From contig NZ_CP045996.1 of assembly GCF_016899425.1 (NCBI RefSeq), forward strand, positions 496,001 through 560,000: 64,000 bases of DNA. Reading direction: 5' to 3'. Positions 7,881 through 17,100 of the stretch are shown here, in pieces. The notes below the pieces were generated by a model, which saw only the letters and a list, made by a program, of their open reading frames with translations, did not search any database and was not told where the DNA came from. Position 1 is the stretch's first letter. Each line of letters opens with the position of its first letter. Position numbers and translations under genes: made by a program. Source of the DNA: Burkholderia sp. MS389 (lineage in GTDB: Bacteria; Pseudomonadota; Gammaproteobacteria; Burkholderiales; Burkholderiaceae).

Positions 7881-9426
7881 GCTTGACACTCCCTCTGTTG
7901 AACAACGTGTTGAATTCGTGTGCGAGTGCGGCGATCTCGGTGCCGGTCCAAAGTCCGGGAACTTCGATCAACCCCTGCTTGTACGACATTCTATAAAGCG
8001 GTGTGTCCGGGGCAACGAATCCTTGGCGCAAGCATTCCGTCAGCAGTTCCGAACCGACTATCGGCGTTGCCGTGAAAAACGATGCGCTGGTGAAGCCCGC
8101 GTTGCATGCGAAGCGATAGGTTTCGCGCATTTCGTCGATCGTTTCGCCATCGCAACCGAACATCGGCGGCATGCCGATGATGAAGAAGCCATGTACGTCG
8201 AGCCCGATATCTCGTGCGTATCTCACGAGATGACGCGTGCGCGCGAGATCGAGCGGCTTACGGATCAGCTCGGTCAGCACGCGCTGCACGCCGCTTTCGA
8301 TCGCGAACGTGATTTGGTAACATCCCGCGTCGCGCATCAGATCGAGCAGGCCTTCATCCATGCGCCAAAGCGCGGTTCCTTGCGGCGTGCACCACGGAAG
8401 CTTGATGTCGGCCAGCGCACGAAACAACATGCGCGCATGCTCTTTGTCGTTCGTGATGTTGTCGTCCTGTATGTGATATTCGTCAATTCCGTAGTGCTCG
8501 ACGAGCGAACGGATTTCATTCGTCACGTTCTCCGGACTGCGACGGCGCAGCTTGCCGCCCCAGAAGTTGGTCGTCGTGCAGAACGAGCATTTCGCGGTAC
8601 ATCCTCGGCTAGTGTAGAGCTGAGCCACACGCGATCCGACCGTATAGGGCGACTGATAGGCGCCGATTTCGAAGTAACGCTCCATGTTGTATAGGTGCCA
8701 GGCCGGATAGGGAATGACGTCGAGGTCGGCGATCGGGTCGGTCGAACATGCTCGCGCAACCTTGATGAGCGGCATCGACTTGTTCGAGAAGATCCGGTTG
8801 ACGCTGCGCTGCCGCACGACGATGCCTTGCAGGCTCTCGAGTGGTCGTGCGCCGTTCGCCCAGTCGAGGAATTCCACGATCGTGTTTTCCGATTCGCCGA
8901 GAAAAACCGCGTCGGCGTCAAGCGACTCGAGATACTGCTCCGGAAAATACCGTGCGTGGGCACCCCCCGTGATCAGAAGCGCGTCGGGAACCGTATCGCG
9001 CGCGATACGGAAGATTTCCTCGATGATGTCGGACTGGTTCGAGAAAATGCTGGACACGCCGATCACGTCCGGCTCCCACCGGCGCAACGCGTCGCGGATC
9101 GACCGGGCACCGAGACCGTAGCGAACGAACTCGCCCGCGTTGTCGACGGGTTCAATCTGATCGTAGCCCTCAACCAGGCAGTCTAGCAGCCGTACGTCAT
9201 AGCCATTGCGCTCGAGCATCGCGCCGAGATAGCCCAGTCCCAATGGATAGGTGCAGCGAGGCAGGTCGCCACGGTACAGGATCGCCCCGGGGGACACCAG
9301 CATCACACGCTGAAAACGTCGGGAATCCTTCGCCGACAGCGCGGTTTCGAGGCCCCGGTAGACAACGTCCGACCGTTGCGCGGGGTCAAGAAACTCGACC
9401 CTGATGTTGCCGACGAAGCGTGTCAT
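7846..9426 (-). CDS. B12-binding radical SAM enzyme (class B type), Fom3-like candidate methyltransferase
   Basis: A 526-residue protein. The N-terminal cobalamin-binding Rossmann-like domain covers about 38-210 (MLVSPGAILYRGDLP, PLGLGYLGAML, GVSSIFSN, ITGGAH). The radical SAM domain follows with C276-x3-C280-x2-C283 (CTAKCSFC). Length and order fit class B radical SAM methyltransferases such as Fom3, which methylates HEP-CMP. The ATG at 9426 overlaps the preceding TGA (ATGA); upstream residues in the open frame are antisense-like and discarded. Its neighbours, a CMP-activating PEP mutase fusion and an iron alcohol dehydrogenase, strengthen the Fom3 comparison. Methyl transfer is inferred, since other B12 radical SAM enzymes do ring contractions or cyclisations. 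Confidence 0.85.
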   Translation of the reverse strand: MTRFVGNIRVEFLDPAQRSDVVYRGLETALSAKDSRRFQRVMLVSPGAILYRGDLPRCTYPLGLGYLGAMLERNGYDVRLLDCLVEGYDQIEPVDNAGEFVRYGLGARSIRDALRRWEPDVIGVSSIFSNQSDIIEEIFRIARDTVPDALLITGGAHARYFPEQYLESLDADAVFLGESENTIVEFLDWANGARPLESLQGIVVRQRSVNRIFSNKSMPLIKVARACSTDPIADLDVIPYPAWHLYNMERYFEIGAYQSPYTVGSRVAQLYTSRGCTAKCSFCTTTNFWGGKLRRRSPENVTNEIRSLVEHYGIDEYHIQDDNITNDKEHARMLFRALADIKLPWCTPQGTALWRMDEGLLDLMRDAGCYQITFAIESGVQRVLTELIRKPLDLARTRHLVRYARDIGLDVHGFFIIGMPPMFGCDGETIDEMRETYRFACNAGFTSASFFTATPIVGSELLTECLRQGFVAPDTPLYRMSYKQGLIEVPGLWTGTEIAALAHEFNTLFNRGSVKHGRRFWSEQQY

Positions 9427-10163
9427 CGCATGGCTCCTTCGGGACCGAAATCGAACAGTCGGAACGCGTAGCCGTCGCCGTGCGATGCCATGCCCGCGAT
9501 CTTTTCCGCGTAATAGCGGTCGCGAAAATCGCCCTCGTCGGCGCAATTGAACGTGAGAAAAAGATGTGGGACAACATGTCCCGTTCGGTTTGCATATGTC
9601 CGATGCGCCGCATAGCCGTCAAATAGCAGTCCGTCGCCTGCGTCTACATCGAGTGATTGCGGGCAAAGCGACGCGAAGAATGCGTCGTCGAGTTGACCGT
9701 TCAGATTCGGATAAAGAAAGCCGGGCGACGCCCCGGTCGCGAATTCAAAGCCACCGCTGTCAGGCTGCGACGCCTCAATCAGCACAGCAACGGTCGCGTA
9801 GTGCGACGCATAGCGATTCCAGCCCGCGGCGGCGTCCTGATGCGCCCTAAAGCCTGGCGAGGCCGGGTAGCGGAAATTGATCTTGTCCTTGAATAGCAGG
9901 CAGGGACGCTCGAACAGCGCTCGCGCGAGCGCATTGCAGCGCGCATGCAGATCGATCCCGGTCCGCTCGGCGAAATCTTCCACAAAGCGCTCGATACGTA
10001 CGAGACGCCGGCCTTGGGCACTATCCTCCCGATACGCGATCAGCGGCAGGCGATGCACGGGCGCGTCGAGCAGAGACTGGCAATATGCACGCGCGGCGCC
10101 GAGCTCTCGATCACCAACGAGAATGTGTTTCACCAACGTCCACGGCTGACCAGGCGTATTCAT
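9423..10163 (-). CDS. PhyH-superfamily Fe(II)/2-oxoglutarate dioxygenase
   Basis: A 246-residue protein of the phytanoyl-CoA dioxygenase superfamily. The iron facial triad is visible as H108-x-D110 (FRAHQDAAAGW) and distal H187 (GYAAHRTYANRTGH), with a nearby Arg to bind 2-oxoglutarate. The preceding FKDKINFRYP segment resembles that of phosphonate-hydroxylating members such as PhnY, which hydroxylates 2-aminoethylphosphonate. It is the first gene of the leftward operon and overlaps the B12 radical SAM gene by four bases. In fosfomycin synthesis the last oxidation is done by the cupin enzyme HppE; here a 2-oxoglutarate enzyme would be the oxidative tailoring step, pointing to a hydroxylated product rather than an epoxide. 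Confidence 0.82.
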   Translation of the reverse strand: MNTPGQPWTLVKHILVGDRELGAARAYCQSLLDAPVHRLPLIAYREDSAQGRRLVRIERFVEDFAERTGIDLHARCNALARALFERPCLLFKDKINFRYPASPGFRAHQDAAAGWNRYASHYATVAVLIEASQPDSGGFEFATGASPGFLYPNLNGQLDDAFFASLCPQSLDVDAGDGLLFDGYAAHRTYANRTGHVVPHLFLTFNCADEGDFRDRYYAEKIAGMASHGDGYAFRLFDFGPEGAMR

Positions 10164-10389
10164 TTTTCTTCGCCGACATCAGTAGGCCACGCTTCGTTGA
10201 CTATGCGTTTGCGAACGACTCAAACGCCCCCGTCCTTTCAATGCACATCGTGTCGCTTCACTCGATACGCACATTGAATGCGCATCCCGAGCAATTCGCA
10301 ATCTACTTCGGATAATTGATCGAAGTCTTCGGTTCACACGACTCAGTTGGCCAATCGACAATCTGAGTCTTTATCGAATCAGCGATCAC

Positions 10390-10437
10390 GAGCGTGCCGC
10401 GCTCGATTCATATTAGGTAGACAAACAGGATTGTCAA
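10390..10437 (-). promoter_or_regulatory. Likely sigma-70 promoter of the phosphonate operon
   Basis: On the minus strand there is a perfect TTGACA (10437-10432), a 16-base spacer, and TAATAT (10415-10410). A short inverted repeat, GAGCG-N5-CGCTC (10390-10404), falls where transcription would begin and could be an operator. The first start codon is about 240 bases downstream, so the leader would be long. I saw no riboswitch-like motif in it. Confidence 0.5.
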
Positions 10438-10703
10438 CCGATGAATCGGGAGTTTTTAAGTGACTGTTTCGCTAAAAGCGAATGGTCGAAAAGCATCGAT
10501 GACTCGCCTACCCGCTTGATGGTGCGGACGGCAGTTTCATCGTGAAAGCAGTCGTTGCACTAGCGGCAATGCGAAAGTCCGCTTCGGGTTGCGGATTCAA
10601 CCGGGCACATGGCGGAACGTCACTCCTGTACGAAGCATGCGGCCGACGCGCGTTGCCCACCGACGTGACGCGGTACATCGCCGCGCCGGCGGGCATGCTG
10701 CCG

Positions 10704-11726
10704 TCAATGCACGTCAATAAACCGCGAATCGATATACGCATCGACGTCCTGCGACTGCTTGTACACGGCGTTACGCACGTTGAATGCATTCGCATTTCGC
10801 GTCGAGCCGTAGATCGAATCGAGCCCGTCTCCCTTGCGGAACGCACGCTTCGCGGCCGCTTCGTCGAGCAGGTGCGTGCCCTTCAGCAACGGAAGGTATT
10901 GCGCCGGTGCGAGCCCGACGCGCGCCGACATGATCTTGACCGCATCGGCTTGCGTCTTCGGATCGTTGATGTACGCGACGCAGCGATACCAGACCTTGAC
11001 CACCTTCGCCCAATCGGCGCGGCGCGCGGCGAGGCTCGCCGGCGCGACCGTGATCGCATCGTAGATCAGCCCCGGCGCATCCGCCGACGTGAAGATCGCG
11101 CGTGCGCCCGGCGCGCGCTTCAACGCCTCGCCGGCATTCGGTTGCCACGCCGCTACCGCCGCGATGTCGGCCGACGAACCGAGCACCTGCGGCAGCTCGT
11201 TGGTTTTCGCATTCACGAGCGTGACGTCGCTGTCCTTGAGCCCATGCTTCTGCAGTGCGGTTTCGAGCAGCAGGTGGTCGACGAGGCCGAGCTCGACGCC
11301 GACCTTCTTGCCTTTCAGCGCCTCGACGGTGCGCAGCGGCGGCTTCGCGACGATCATGTCGTTGCCGGCCGAATAGTCGGTCAGCAGGATCATCACGTTC
11401 TTCGCGCCGGATGCGCCCGTCACGAGCGCATCGCCGTTGGTCGCCGCGACCGCGTCCAGCTTGCCTGCGGAAAACGCGTCGAGCGACGCCGAATAATCGA
11501 ACCACTCGAAATCGACGTCGATGCCGGCCTCCTTGAACCAGCCCTTGTCGAGCGCGACCTGGAACGCGACCCAGCCGGGCCAGTCGCTGTAGCCGATCTT
11601 CAGCGGTGCGGCAGCGTGAGCGGTAGGCGCCACCCATAGCGCGGCGGCCGCGGCGGCGGCGCCCAATGCATGACGGAGGAAACGGAAGGACGGCAGGCGG
11701 CGGAACGCCGGGGCGGGACGGGTCAT
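10704..11726 (-). CDS. ABC transporter substrate-binding protein of the guanidine/urea carboxylase locus
   Basis: A 340-residue periplasmic protein with a clear Sec signal (Arg-rich start, hydrophobic Ala stretch, cleavage after AHA near residue 38). The mature part is an SsuA/TauA-like NMT1-type fold (KIGYSDWPGWVAFQVALDKG, AGIDVDFEWFDYSAS, KKVGVELG). Such proteins accompany the carboxylase gene set and were long named urea carboxylase-associated transporters. The ATG at 11726 has GGAG at the right distance. Its leader contains a guanidine-I aptamer, so guanidine or a derivative is the likely regulating ligand and cargo. The matching permease and ATPase are about 9 kb away on the other strand at the end of the enzyme operon. 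Confidence 0.85.
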   Translation of the reverse strand: MTRPAPAFRRLPSFRFLRHALGAAAAAAALWVAPTAHAAAPLKIGYSDWPGWVAFQVALDKGWFKEAGIDVDFEWFDYSASLDAFSAGKLDAVAATNGDALVTGASGAKNVMILLTDYSAGNDMIVAKPPLRTVEALKGKKVGVELGLVDHLLLETALQKHGLKDSDVTLVNAKTNELPQVLGSSADIAAVAAWQPNAGEALKRAPGARAIFTSADAPGLIYDAITVAPASLAARRADWAKVVKVWYRCVAYINDPKTQADAVKIMSARVGLAPAQYLPLLKGTHLLDEAAAKRAFRKGDGLDSIYGSTRNANAFNVRNAVYKQSQDVDAYIDSRFIDVH

Positions 11727-11867
11727 CGTTGTTCTCCAGGAGACCGGGATCGGGATCGTCGATACGGACCGTGCGCGTACACACGTTCCGGCTACGTGAC
11801 CGGTTCCTGCGGATGCGGAACGAACGAAGCGGCCACGGAGAGGCGCGACGGCCGTTGCCATCGCCGA

Positions 11868-11979
11868 TCTCCCGGGCTTTTGTCCCGCCGTGTAGCACGC
11901 GTGCATCCGGTCTCGCGATCGGATGAACCCGCGCCGGGCTGCTCTCGGACCAGACGTTCGATGAACCGGAACCCTAGCA
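11868..11979 (-). ncRNA. Guanidine-I (ykkC) riboswitch in the leader of the substrate-binding protein gene
   Basis: Read on the minus strand, the conserved blocks occur in order: GCTAGGGTTCCGG (5' end near 11978), CTGGTCCGAGAGC (around 11953-11941), and ACGGCGGGACAAAAGCCCGGGAG (ending near 11868). These are the hallmark segments of the ykkC/guanidine-I aptamer. About 140 bases separate it from the ATG at 11726. No strong U-tract terminator is apparent after it, so the output mode (attenuation or translation) is not settled by eye. Confidence 0.88.
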
Positions 11980-12430
11980 CCCCTAAGATGCGACGCCGCC
12001 GCACCTCTCGGCGTCATGCCGAGCGAGAAGCGTGCCAACGGCGCGCGGCAATGCGATTCAACGGCGGCGCAGGGTGCGCTGAAGTTCGATGAAGCGGGCG
12101 GCGAACAGCACGTGCAGCGCGCGTCGGAGCAGGTCGAGCTTGTTCATGAAGGAGCGGGGATGAGGTGGCGGTGCGTGAGTTCAGCAATGCCCATGCCATC
12201 GCGGATCGTTCGGTGCGAGAGCACGCGACGCGCACTGCACCGGTGCGCGGTTGCGTGCGCATGGTGCGCCGCACGCCCGCCGCGAGGGCAAGCTCATGCG
12301 TGCGCCATTCGCTTGCCGCGCGCCATCGCGCCGCCGGGCCGCGTCGTACGGCCGACGGGCTGCGGCTGGCATGCAACTCGCTTATTCGATACCCGAGAGG
12401 TGCGAAGCAATTTGCATCATCTTCAGGATC
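11980..12430. other. Divergent interval between the two guanidine riboswitches
   Basis: Frames are open on both strands, but none shows a ribosome site or a family match. The stretch must hold the two divergent promoters that drive the substrate-binding gene (left) and the enzyme operon (right). No clear consensus pair could be fixed. Confidence 0.45.
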
Positions 12431-12551
12431 GCTAGGGTTCCGGTCGTGCGGCGTGCGCCGCGCGATGCCTGGTCCGAGAGCAATCCGGTCTTGCCTTCGC
12501 CTCGATACGAGGAAACGGCGAGGCTCCACGGAGGGATAAAAGCCCGGGAGG
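12431..12551 (+). ncRNA. Guanidine-I (ykkC) riboswitch in the leader of the carboxylase operon
   Basis: The plus strand shows GCTAGGGTTCCGG at 12431, CTGGTCCGAGAGC ending near 12481, and ACGGAGGGATAAAAGCCCGGGAGG ending near 12552, the ordered conserved blocks of the guanidine-I aptamer. Between the second and third blocks the stem around CCTCGATACGAGG is a variable helix. Only about 58 bases follow before the ATG at 12610, with no U-tract, so control at translation or by Rho is possible. Confidence 0.9.
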
Positions 12552-12609
12552 TCGCGATGTCGTTCGGTCGCCCTCTCACGCCTTTTGTCCAACCGACCCC
12601 GGAGCCGCC

Positions 12610-13365
12610 ATGTCGCCGAGCCCCCAAGCCGTCCTTGCCCCGCCGCCACACGTCGCGTGGGAAACGCTGATTCCCGCCGGAACCCACTGGTCCGGCATCC
12701 TGCGCCGCGGTCTCGCGCTGCGCATCGTCGATATCGACGGCGGCGCGAACCTGTCCGCCGTGTTTCATCGTCAGGAAGACCCGCTCGAACGCTACAACAT
12801 GGCCGATACGCTGAAGGCGCAGCACACCGCGCATCTCACGCGCGGCCATGCGCTGTATACGGACATGGGGCGCGTGATCGCATCGATCACGGCCGACACG
12901 CTCGGCTGGCACGACCCGCTCGGCGGCGTCGGCGATGCGCGGCTGTTCGCGCACAAGTACGGCACGTCGTCGTATCAGATCGATCGCAACGCGATGATCC
13001 GCAACGGCCGCGACAGCCTCGTGCTCGAGCTCGCGAAATACGGCCTGTCGGCGCGCGACCTCGCCGCGAACGTCAACTTCTTCAGCAAGCTGGACACGCG
13101 CGACGACGGCGCGCTCGATTTCGTCGCCGGCCATTCGCCGGCCGGCAGCGCGTTCGACCTGCGCTTCGAGATGAATACGCTCGCGGCGTTCTCGACCGCG
13201 CCGCATCCGCTCGATCCGCGCCCGGACTACGCGCCGAAGGCCGTGAAGCTGATCGCGTACCGCGCGTATCCGGTTGATGGCGCGGCGCCCGAGGATGACC
13301 CTTGCCGGCGCGCATGCGCGGAGAACACGCGCGGCTTCGCCAACACCGACCGTCTGTTCGCATGA
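12610..13365 (+). CDS. cgdB: DUF1989 protein, carboxyguanidine deiminase subunit CgdB (formerly urea carboxylase-associated protein 2)
   Basis: A 251-residue soluble protein of the DUF1989 family. Shared motifs with the next gene product include the DIDGGANLSAVFHRQEDPLERYNMADT block and the NVNFFSKL segment. Family knowledge: in Pseudomonas, CgdA and CgdB together deiminate carboxyguanidine to allophanate plus ammonia, between guanidine carboxylase and allophanate hydrolase. The gene is the first of the riboswitch-controlled operon, with GGAG upstream of the ATG. The subunit name is assigned by size and order and could be reversed if the local convention differs. Confidence 0.82.
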   Translation: MSPSPQAVLAPPPHVAWETLIPAGTHWSGILRRGLALRIVDIDGGANLSAVFHRQEDPLERYNMADTLKAQHTAHLTRGHALYTDMGRVIASITADTLGWHDPLGGVGDARLFAHKYGTSSYQIDRNAMIRNGRDSLVLELAKYGLSARDLAANVNFFSKLDTRDDGALDFVAGHSPAGSAFDLRFEMNTLAAFSTAPHPLDPRPDYAPKAVKLIAYRAYPVDGAAPEDDPCRRACAENTRGFANTDRLFA

Positions 13366-13376
13366 GGAGCGAGACC

Positions 13377-14033
13377 ATGCCGATCATCGAAAGCCGACTC
13401 GACCCGCGCGACGCGATCCACGACACCACGCTGAACGCGGGGGACCCGTGGCTGCACGACCTGAAGCGCGGGCAGACCTTCCGCATTCTCGATCTCGAAG
13501 GCAACCAGGCCGTCGACACGCTGTTCTATAGCACGGACGATCCCGAGGAACGCTACAGCGCGCAGGACACGATCCGCGCGCAGCGCAACCTGTACCTGAG
13601 CGCGGGCAGCGTGCTCGTGTCGAGCCGTGGCAACCCGATGGCGACGATCGTCGCGGACACGTGCGGCCGTCACGATACGCTCGGCGGCGCGTGCGCGGCC
13701 GAGAGCAACACGGTGCGCTATGCGCTCGACAAGCGTTACATGCACAACTGCCGCGACAGCTTCCTCAACGCGATCGCGCACTGCACGTGCGGCGCCGGCG
13801 CGCGGCTGACCAAGCGCGACCTGGTCGGCAACGTCAACTTCTTCATGAACGTGCCGGTCACGCCGCTCGGCGGCCTCACGTTCGAGGACGGCATCTCCGC
13901 GCCTGGCAAGTACGTCGAGATGCGCGCGGAGATGGACGTCACGGTGCTGATCTCGAACTGTCCGCAACTCAATAACCCGTGCAACGGTTACAACCCGACG
14001 CCCGTGCGCCTCATGATCTGGGAGGCGCAATGA
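13377..14033 (+). CDS. cgdA: DUF1989 protein, carboxyguanidine deiminase subunit CgdA (formerly urea carboxylase-associated protein 1)
   Basis: A 218-residue DUF1989 protein starting MPIIESRLDPRDAI, with GAGG upstream and 11 bases after the cgdB stop. It contains LDLEGNQAVDTLFYS-like and YSAQDTI motifs, a Cys cluster AHCTCGAG, NVNFFMNV, and a conserved C-terminal NCPQLNNPCNGYNPTPVR block that could supply metal-binding Cys residues. It would form the deiminase with CgdB, releasing ammonia from the carboxylated guanidine made by the next enzyme. A longer open frame begins at 13302 inside cgdB but has no ribosome site. Confidence 0.82.
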   Translation: MPIIESRLDPRDAIHDTTLNAGDPWLHDLKRGQTFRILDLEGNQAVDTLFYSTDDPEERYSAQDTIRAQRNLYLSAGSVLVSSRGNPMATIVADTCGRHDTLGGACAAESNTVRYALDKRYMHNCRDSFLNAIAHCTCGAGARLTKRDLVGNVNFFMNVPVTPLGGLTFEDGISAPGKYVEMRAEMDVTVLISNCPQLNNPCNGYNPTPVRLMIWEAQ

Positions 14034-14035
14034 AC

Positions 14036-14158
14036 TGCCCCCACGCTCACTTGCTTTGCATGGGGCCGGAGTACGCGCTGAAGCGCTACTCCGGGCCGAC
14101 ACGTTCGCTGCCCCCCAAGGGGGCGGTTGCCTCATTTGGGGCGGCCCGGCAGGAGGCA
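14036..14158 (+). repeat. Intergenic palindromic element between cgdA and the carboxylase gene
   Basis: This stretch is unlike coding sequence and contains two strong hairpins. The first pairs CCGGAGTA with TACTCCGG (inner GCGCT/AGCGC) around 14071-14099. The second pairs the run of C with the run of G in CCCCCCAAGGGGGC, followed by TTGGGGCGGCCCGGC. Elements of this look are frequent in Burkholderiales intergenic spaces, so I read it as a REP-like mobile repeat inserted inside an operon. It ends just before the AGGAGG site of the carboxylase gene. Confidence 0.55.
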
Positions 14159-14160
14159 AC

Positions 14161-17100
14161 ATGAGATTCGCCAAAGTCCTCGTCGCGAACCGCGGCGAAA
14201 TTGCGTGCCGCGTGATCCGCACGCTGAAGCGCCTCGGCATCGCATCGGTCGCGATCTATTCGGATGCCGATCGCGACGCGCGCCACGTGGCGCTTGCCGA
14301 CGAAGCCGTGCGTGTCGGGCCTGCACCGGCGGCCGACAGCTATCTGAATGTCGCGGCGATCCTCGACGCCGCACGCGAGACCGGCGCGCAGGCCGTGCAC
14401 CCCGGCTACGGCTTCCTGTCCGAGCACGCGGGCTTTGCCGATGCCTGCGAAGCGGCGGGCCTGCGCTTCATCGGGCCGCGCGGCGATCACATGCGCGCGT
14501 TCGGCCTCAAGCACACCGCGCGCGAACTCGCGGCGGCGCACGGCGTCGCGCTGCTGCCCGGCACCGGGCTGCTCGACGATGTGACGACGGCGCTCGCCGA
14601 AGCCGACGCGATCGGCTATCCGGTGATGCTGAAAAGCACCGCGGGCGGCGGCGGCATCGGCATGTCGCTGTGCCGCGATGCCGGGCAGCTCGGCGCGGCG
14701 TTCGAATCGGTCGTGCGGCTCGGCGCCGCGAACTTCGCGCATGCGGGCGTCTATCTCGAGAAGTTCGTCGAACACGCGCGGCACATCGAAGTGCAGATCT
14801 TCGGCGACGGCCGCGGCGGTGCGATCGCGCTCGGCGAACGCGATTGCTCGGTGCAGCGGCGCAACCAGAAGGTGATCGAGGAAACGCCCGCGCCCGACCT
14901 GACCGACGCCGAGCGCGACGCGCTGCACGGGAGCGCGGTGCGGCTCGCGCGCGCGGTGGGCTACGCATCGGCCGGCACGGTCGAATTCGTGTTCGACGCG
15001 AGCACGCGGCAGTTCTATTTCCTCGAGGTGAACACGCGGCTGCAGGTCGAACATTGCGTGACCGAGGCCGTGACGGGTGTCGATCTCGTGGAATGGATGA
15101 TCCTGCAGGCCGAAGGCGACCTGCCGCCGCTCGACACGCTCGCCGTCGCGCCGTGCGGCGCGAGCATCCAGGTGCGGCTCTATGCGGAGGATCCGAACAA
15201 GCAGTTTCAGCCGAGCGCCGGGCTGCTCACGTACGTCGCGTTTCCCGACGACGTGCGGGTCGACGGCTGGATCGACGCAGGCACGGAGATCAGCGCGCAT
15301 TACGATCCGCTGCTCGCGAAGCTGATCGTGCACGGCGACACGCGGCGCGACGCGCTGGCCGCGCTGCGCGCCGCGCTCGACCGGACCGAGTTGTACGGGA
15401 TCGAGACCAACCTCGACTACCTGCGCGCCGTCGTCGGCTCCGACACGTTCGCGCGCGGCGCGCCGACGACCGCGTTCCTGTCGCGCTTCGCGTTCGCGCC
15501 GCACACGATCGACGTGCTGGACGGCGGCGTGCAGACCACCGTGCAGCAGGCGCCCGGGCGGGTCGGCTACTGGAGCGTCGGCGTGCCGCCGTCGGGGCCG
15601 ATGGACGATCGCGCGTTCGACCTCGCGAACGCGCTGCTCGGCAACGCGCGCGACGCGGCCGGGCTGGAATTCACGATGGTCGGCGCGACGCTGCGCTTCA
15701 ATACCGCGACGCTGTTCGTGCTCGGCGGCGCGCCGCTCGCGGCCACGCTCGACGGCGAAGCGGTGCCGTTCTGGCAGGTCGTGCGCGCACGACCGGGTGC
15801 GGTGCTCAAGCTCGGCGGCGTGACGGGCGCGGGCGTGCGCGCGTGTCTCGCCGTCAAGGGCGGGCTGCACGTGCCCGACTATCTCGGCAGCAAGGCGACC
15901 TTCACGCTCGGCCAGTTCGGCGGCCATGCGGGCCGAGCGCTGCGCAAGGGCGACGTGCTGCATCTGCACGCGGACGCCGGGCGCGGTGACGCCGGTGCGA
16001 CGCTGGCCGCGGCCGATATTCCCGCGCTGACGCATGCGTGGACGCTCGGCGTGCTCGACGGTCCGCATGGCGCGCCGGATTTCTTCACGCCGGACGACAT
16101 CGCGATGCTCTACGGCACGCAGTGGACCGTCCATTACAACTCCAGCCGCACCGGCGTGCGGCTGATCGGCCCGAAGCCGCAATGGGCGCGCGCGGACGGT
16201 GGCGAGGCGGGGCTGCATCCGTCGAATATTCACGACAACGCGTATGCGATCGGCGCCGTCGATTTCACCGGCGACATGCCGGTGATTCTCGGCCCGGACG
16301 GGCCGAGCCTCGGCGGCTTCGTGTGTCCGGTGACGGTCGTGCGCGACGAGCTGTGGAAACTCGGGCAGTTGCGGCCGGGCGATACCGTGCAGTTCGTGCG
16401 GGCGAACGTGTCGGTCGGGATATCGGCTGCGGCGATCGTGAATGCGACGGATGACGTTGCTGCTGTTGCTGCTGCATCCGCCTCATCCGACGATTGCGTG
16501 CTGCACCGCGCCCCGTCGGCCGGCGGCGGTATCGGCGTCGTCTACCGGCGCTCGGGCGACCGCAACGTACTGGTCGAATACGGGCCGCCCGTGCTCGACC
16601 TGAACCTGCGCTTTCGCGTGCACGCGCTGATGGGCTGGCTCGACGCGCACCGGCTGCCCGGCATGCTCGACCTGACGCCGGGTATCCGCTCGCTCCAGGT
16701 GCAGTTCGATTCACGGACGCTGCCGCTGGACGCGCTGCTCGCGCATCTGCAGGCCGCCGAGCGCGAACTGGCCGACGTGGCCGACCTGCGCGTGCCGAAC
16801 CGCATCGTGCATCTGCCGCTGTCGTGGGACGACCCGTCAACGCGCGTCGCGATCGAGCGCTACATGCAGTCGGTGCGGTCCGATGCGCCGTGGTGCCCGA
16901 GCAATATCGAGTTCATCCGGCGCATCAACGGGCTGGCGAGCATCGACGACGTGAAGCGGATCGTGTTCGACGCGCGCTATTTGGTGATGGGCCTCGGCGA
17001 CGTCTACCTCGGTGCGCCCGTCGCGACGCCACTCGATCCGCGGCACCGGCTCGTGACGACGAAGTACAACCCCGCGCGCACCTGGACGCCGGAGAACGCG

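Noticed and set aside
9423..10163. Phosphonate degradation (PhnY/PhnZ-type) instead of biosynthesis
   Set aside because: No HD-domain PhnZ partner and no C-P lyase or phosphonatase genes; PEP mutase in the same operon is a biosynthetic enzyme.
10704..12038. Extended 444-codon form of the guanidine-locus substrate-binding protein
   Set aside because: The extra N-terminal 104 codons cover the guanidine-I riboswitch; the ATG at 11726 has a ribosome site and opens a normal signal peptide.
12016..12435. 139-codon frame between the two guanidine riboswitches
   Set aside because: Low-complexity Arg/Ala-rich translation without a ribosome site; related frames continue into the riboswitch aptamer itself.
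14086..16233. 715-codon minus-strand frame opposite the carboxylase gene
   Set aside because: Shadow of the carboxylase coding frame: Arg/His/Ala-rich translation with no domain, caused by GC-biased third positions on the other strand.
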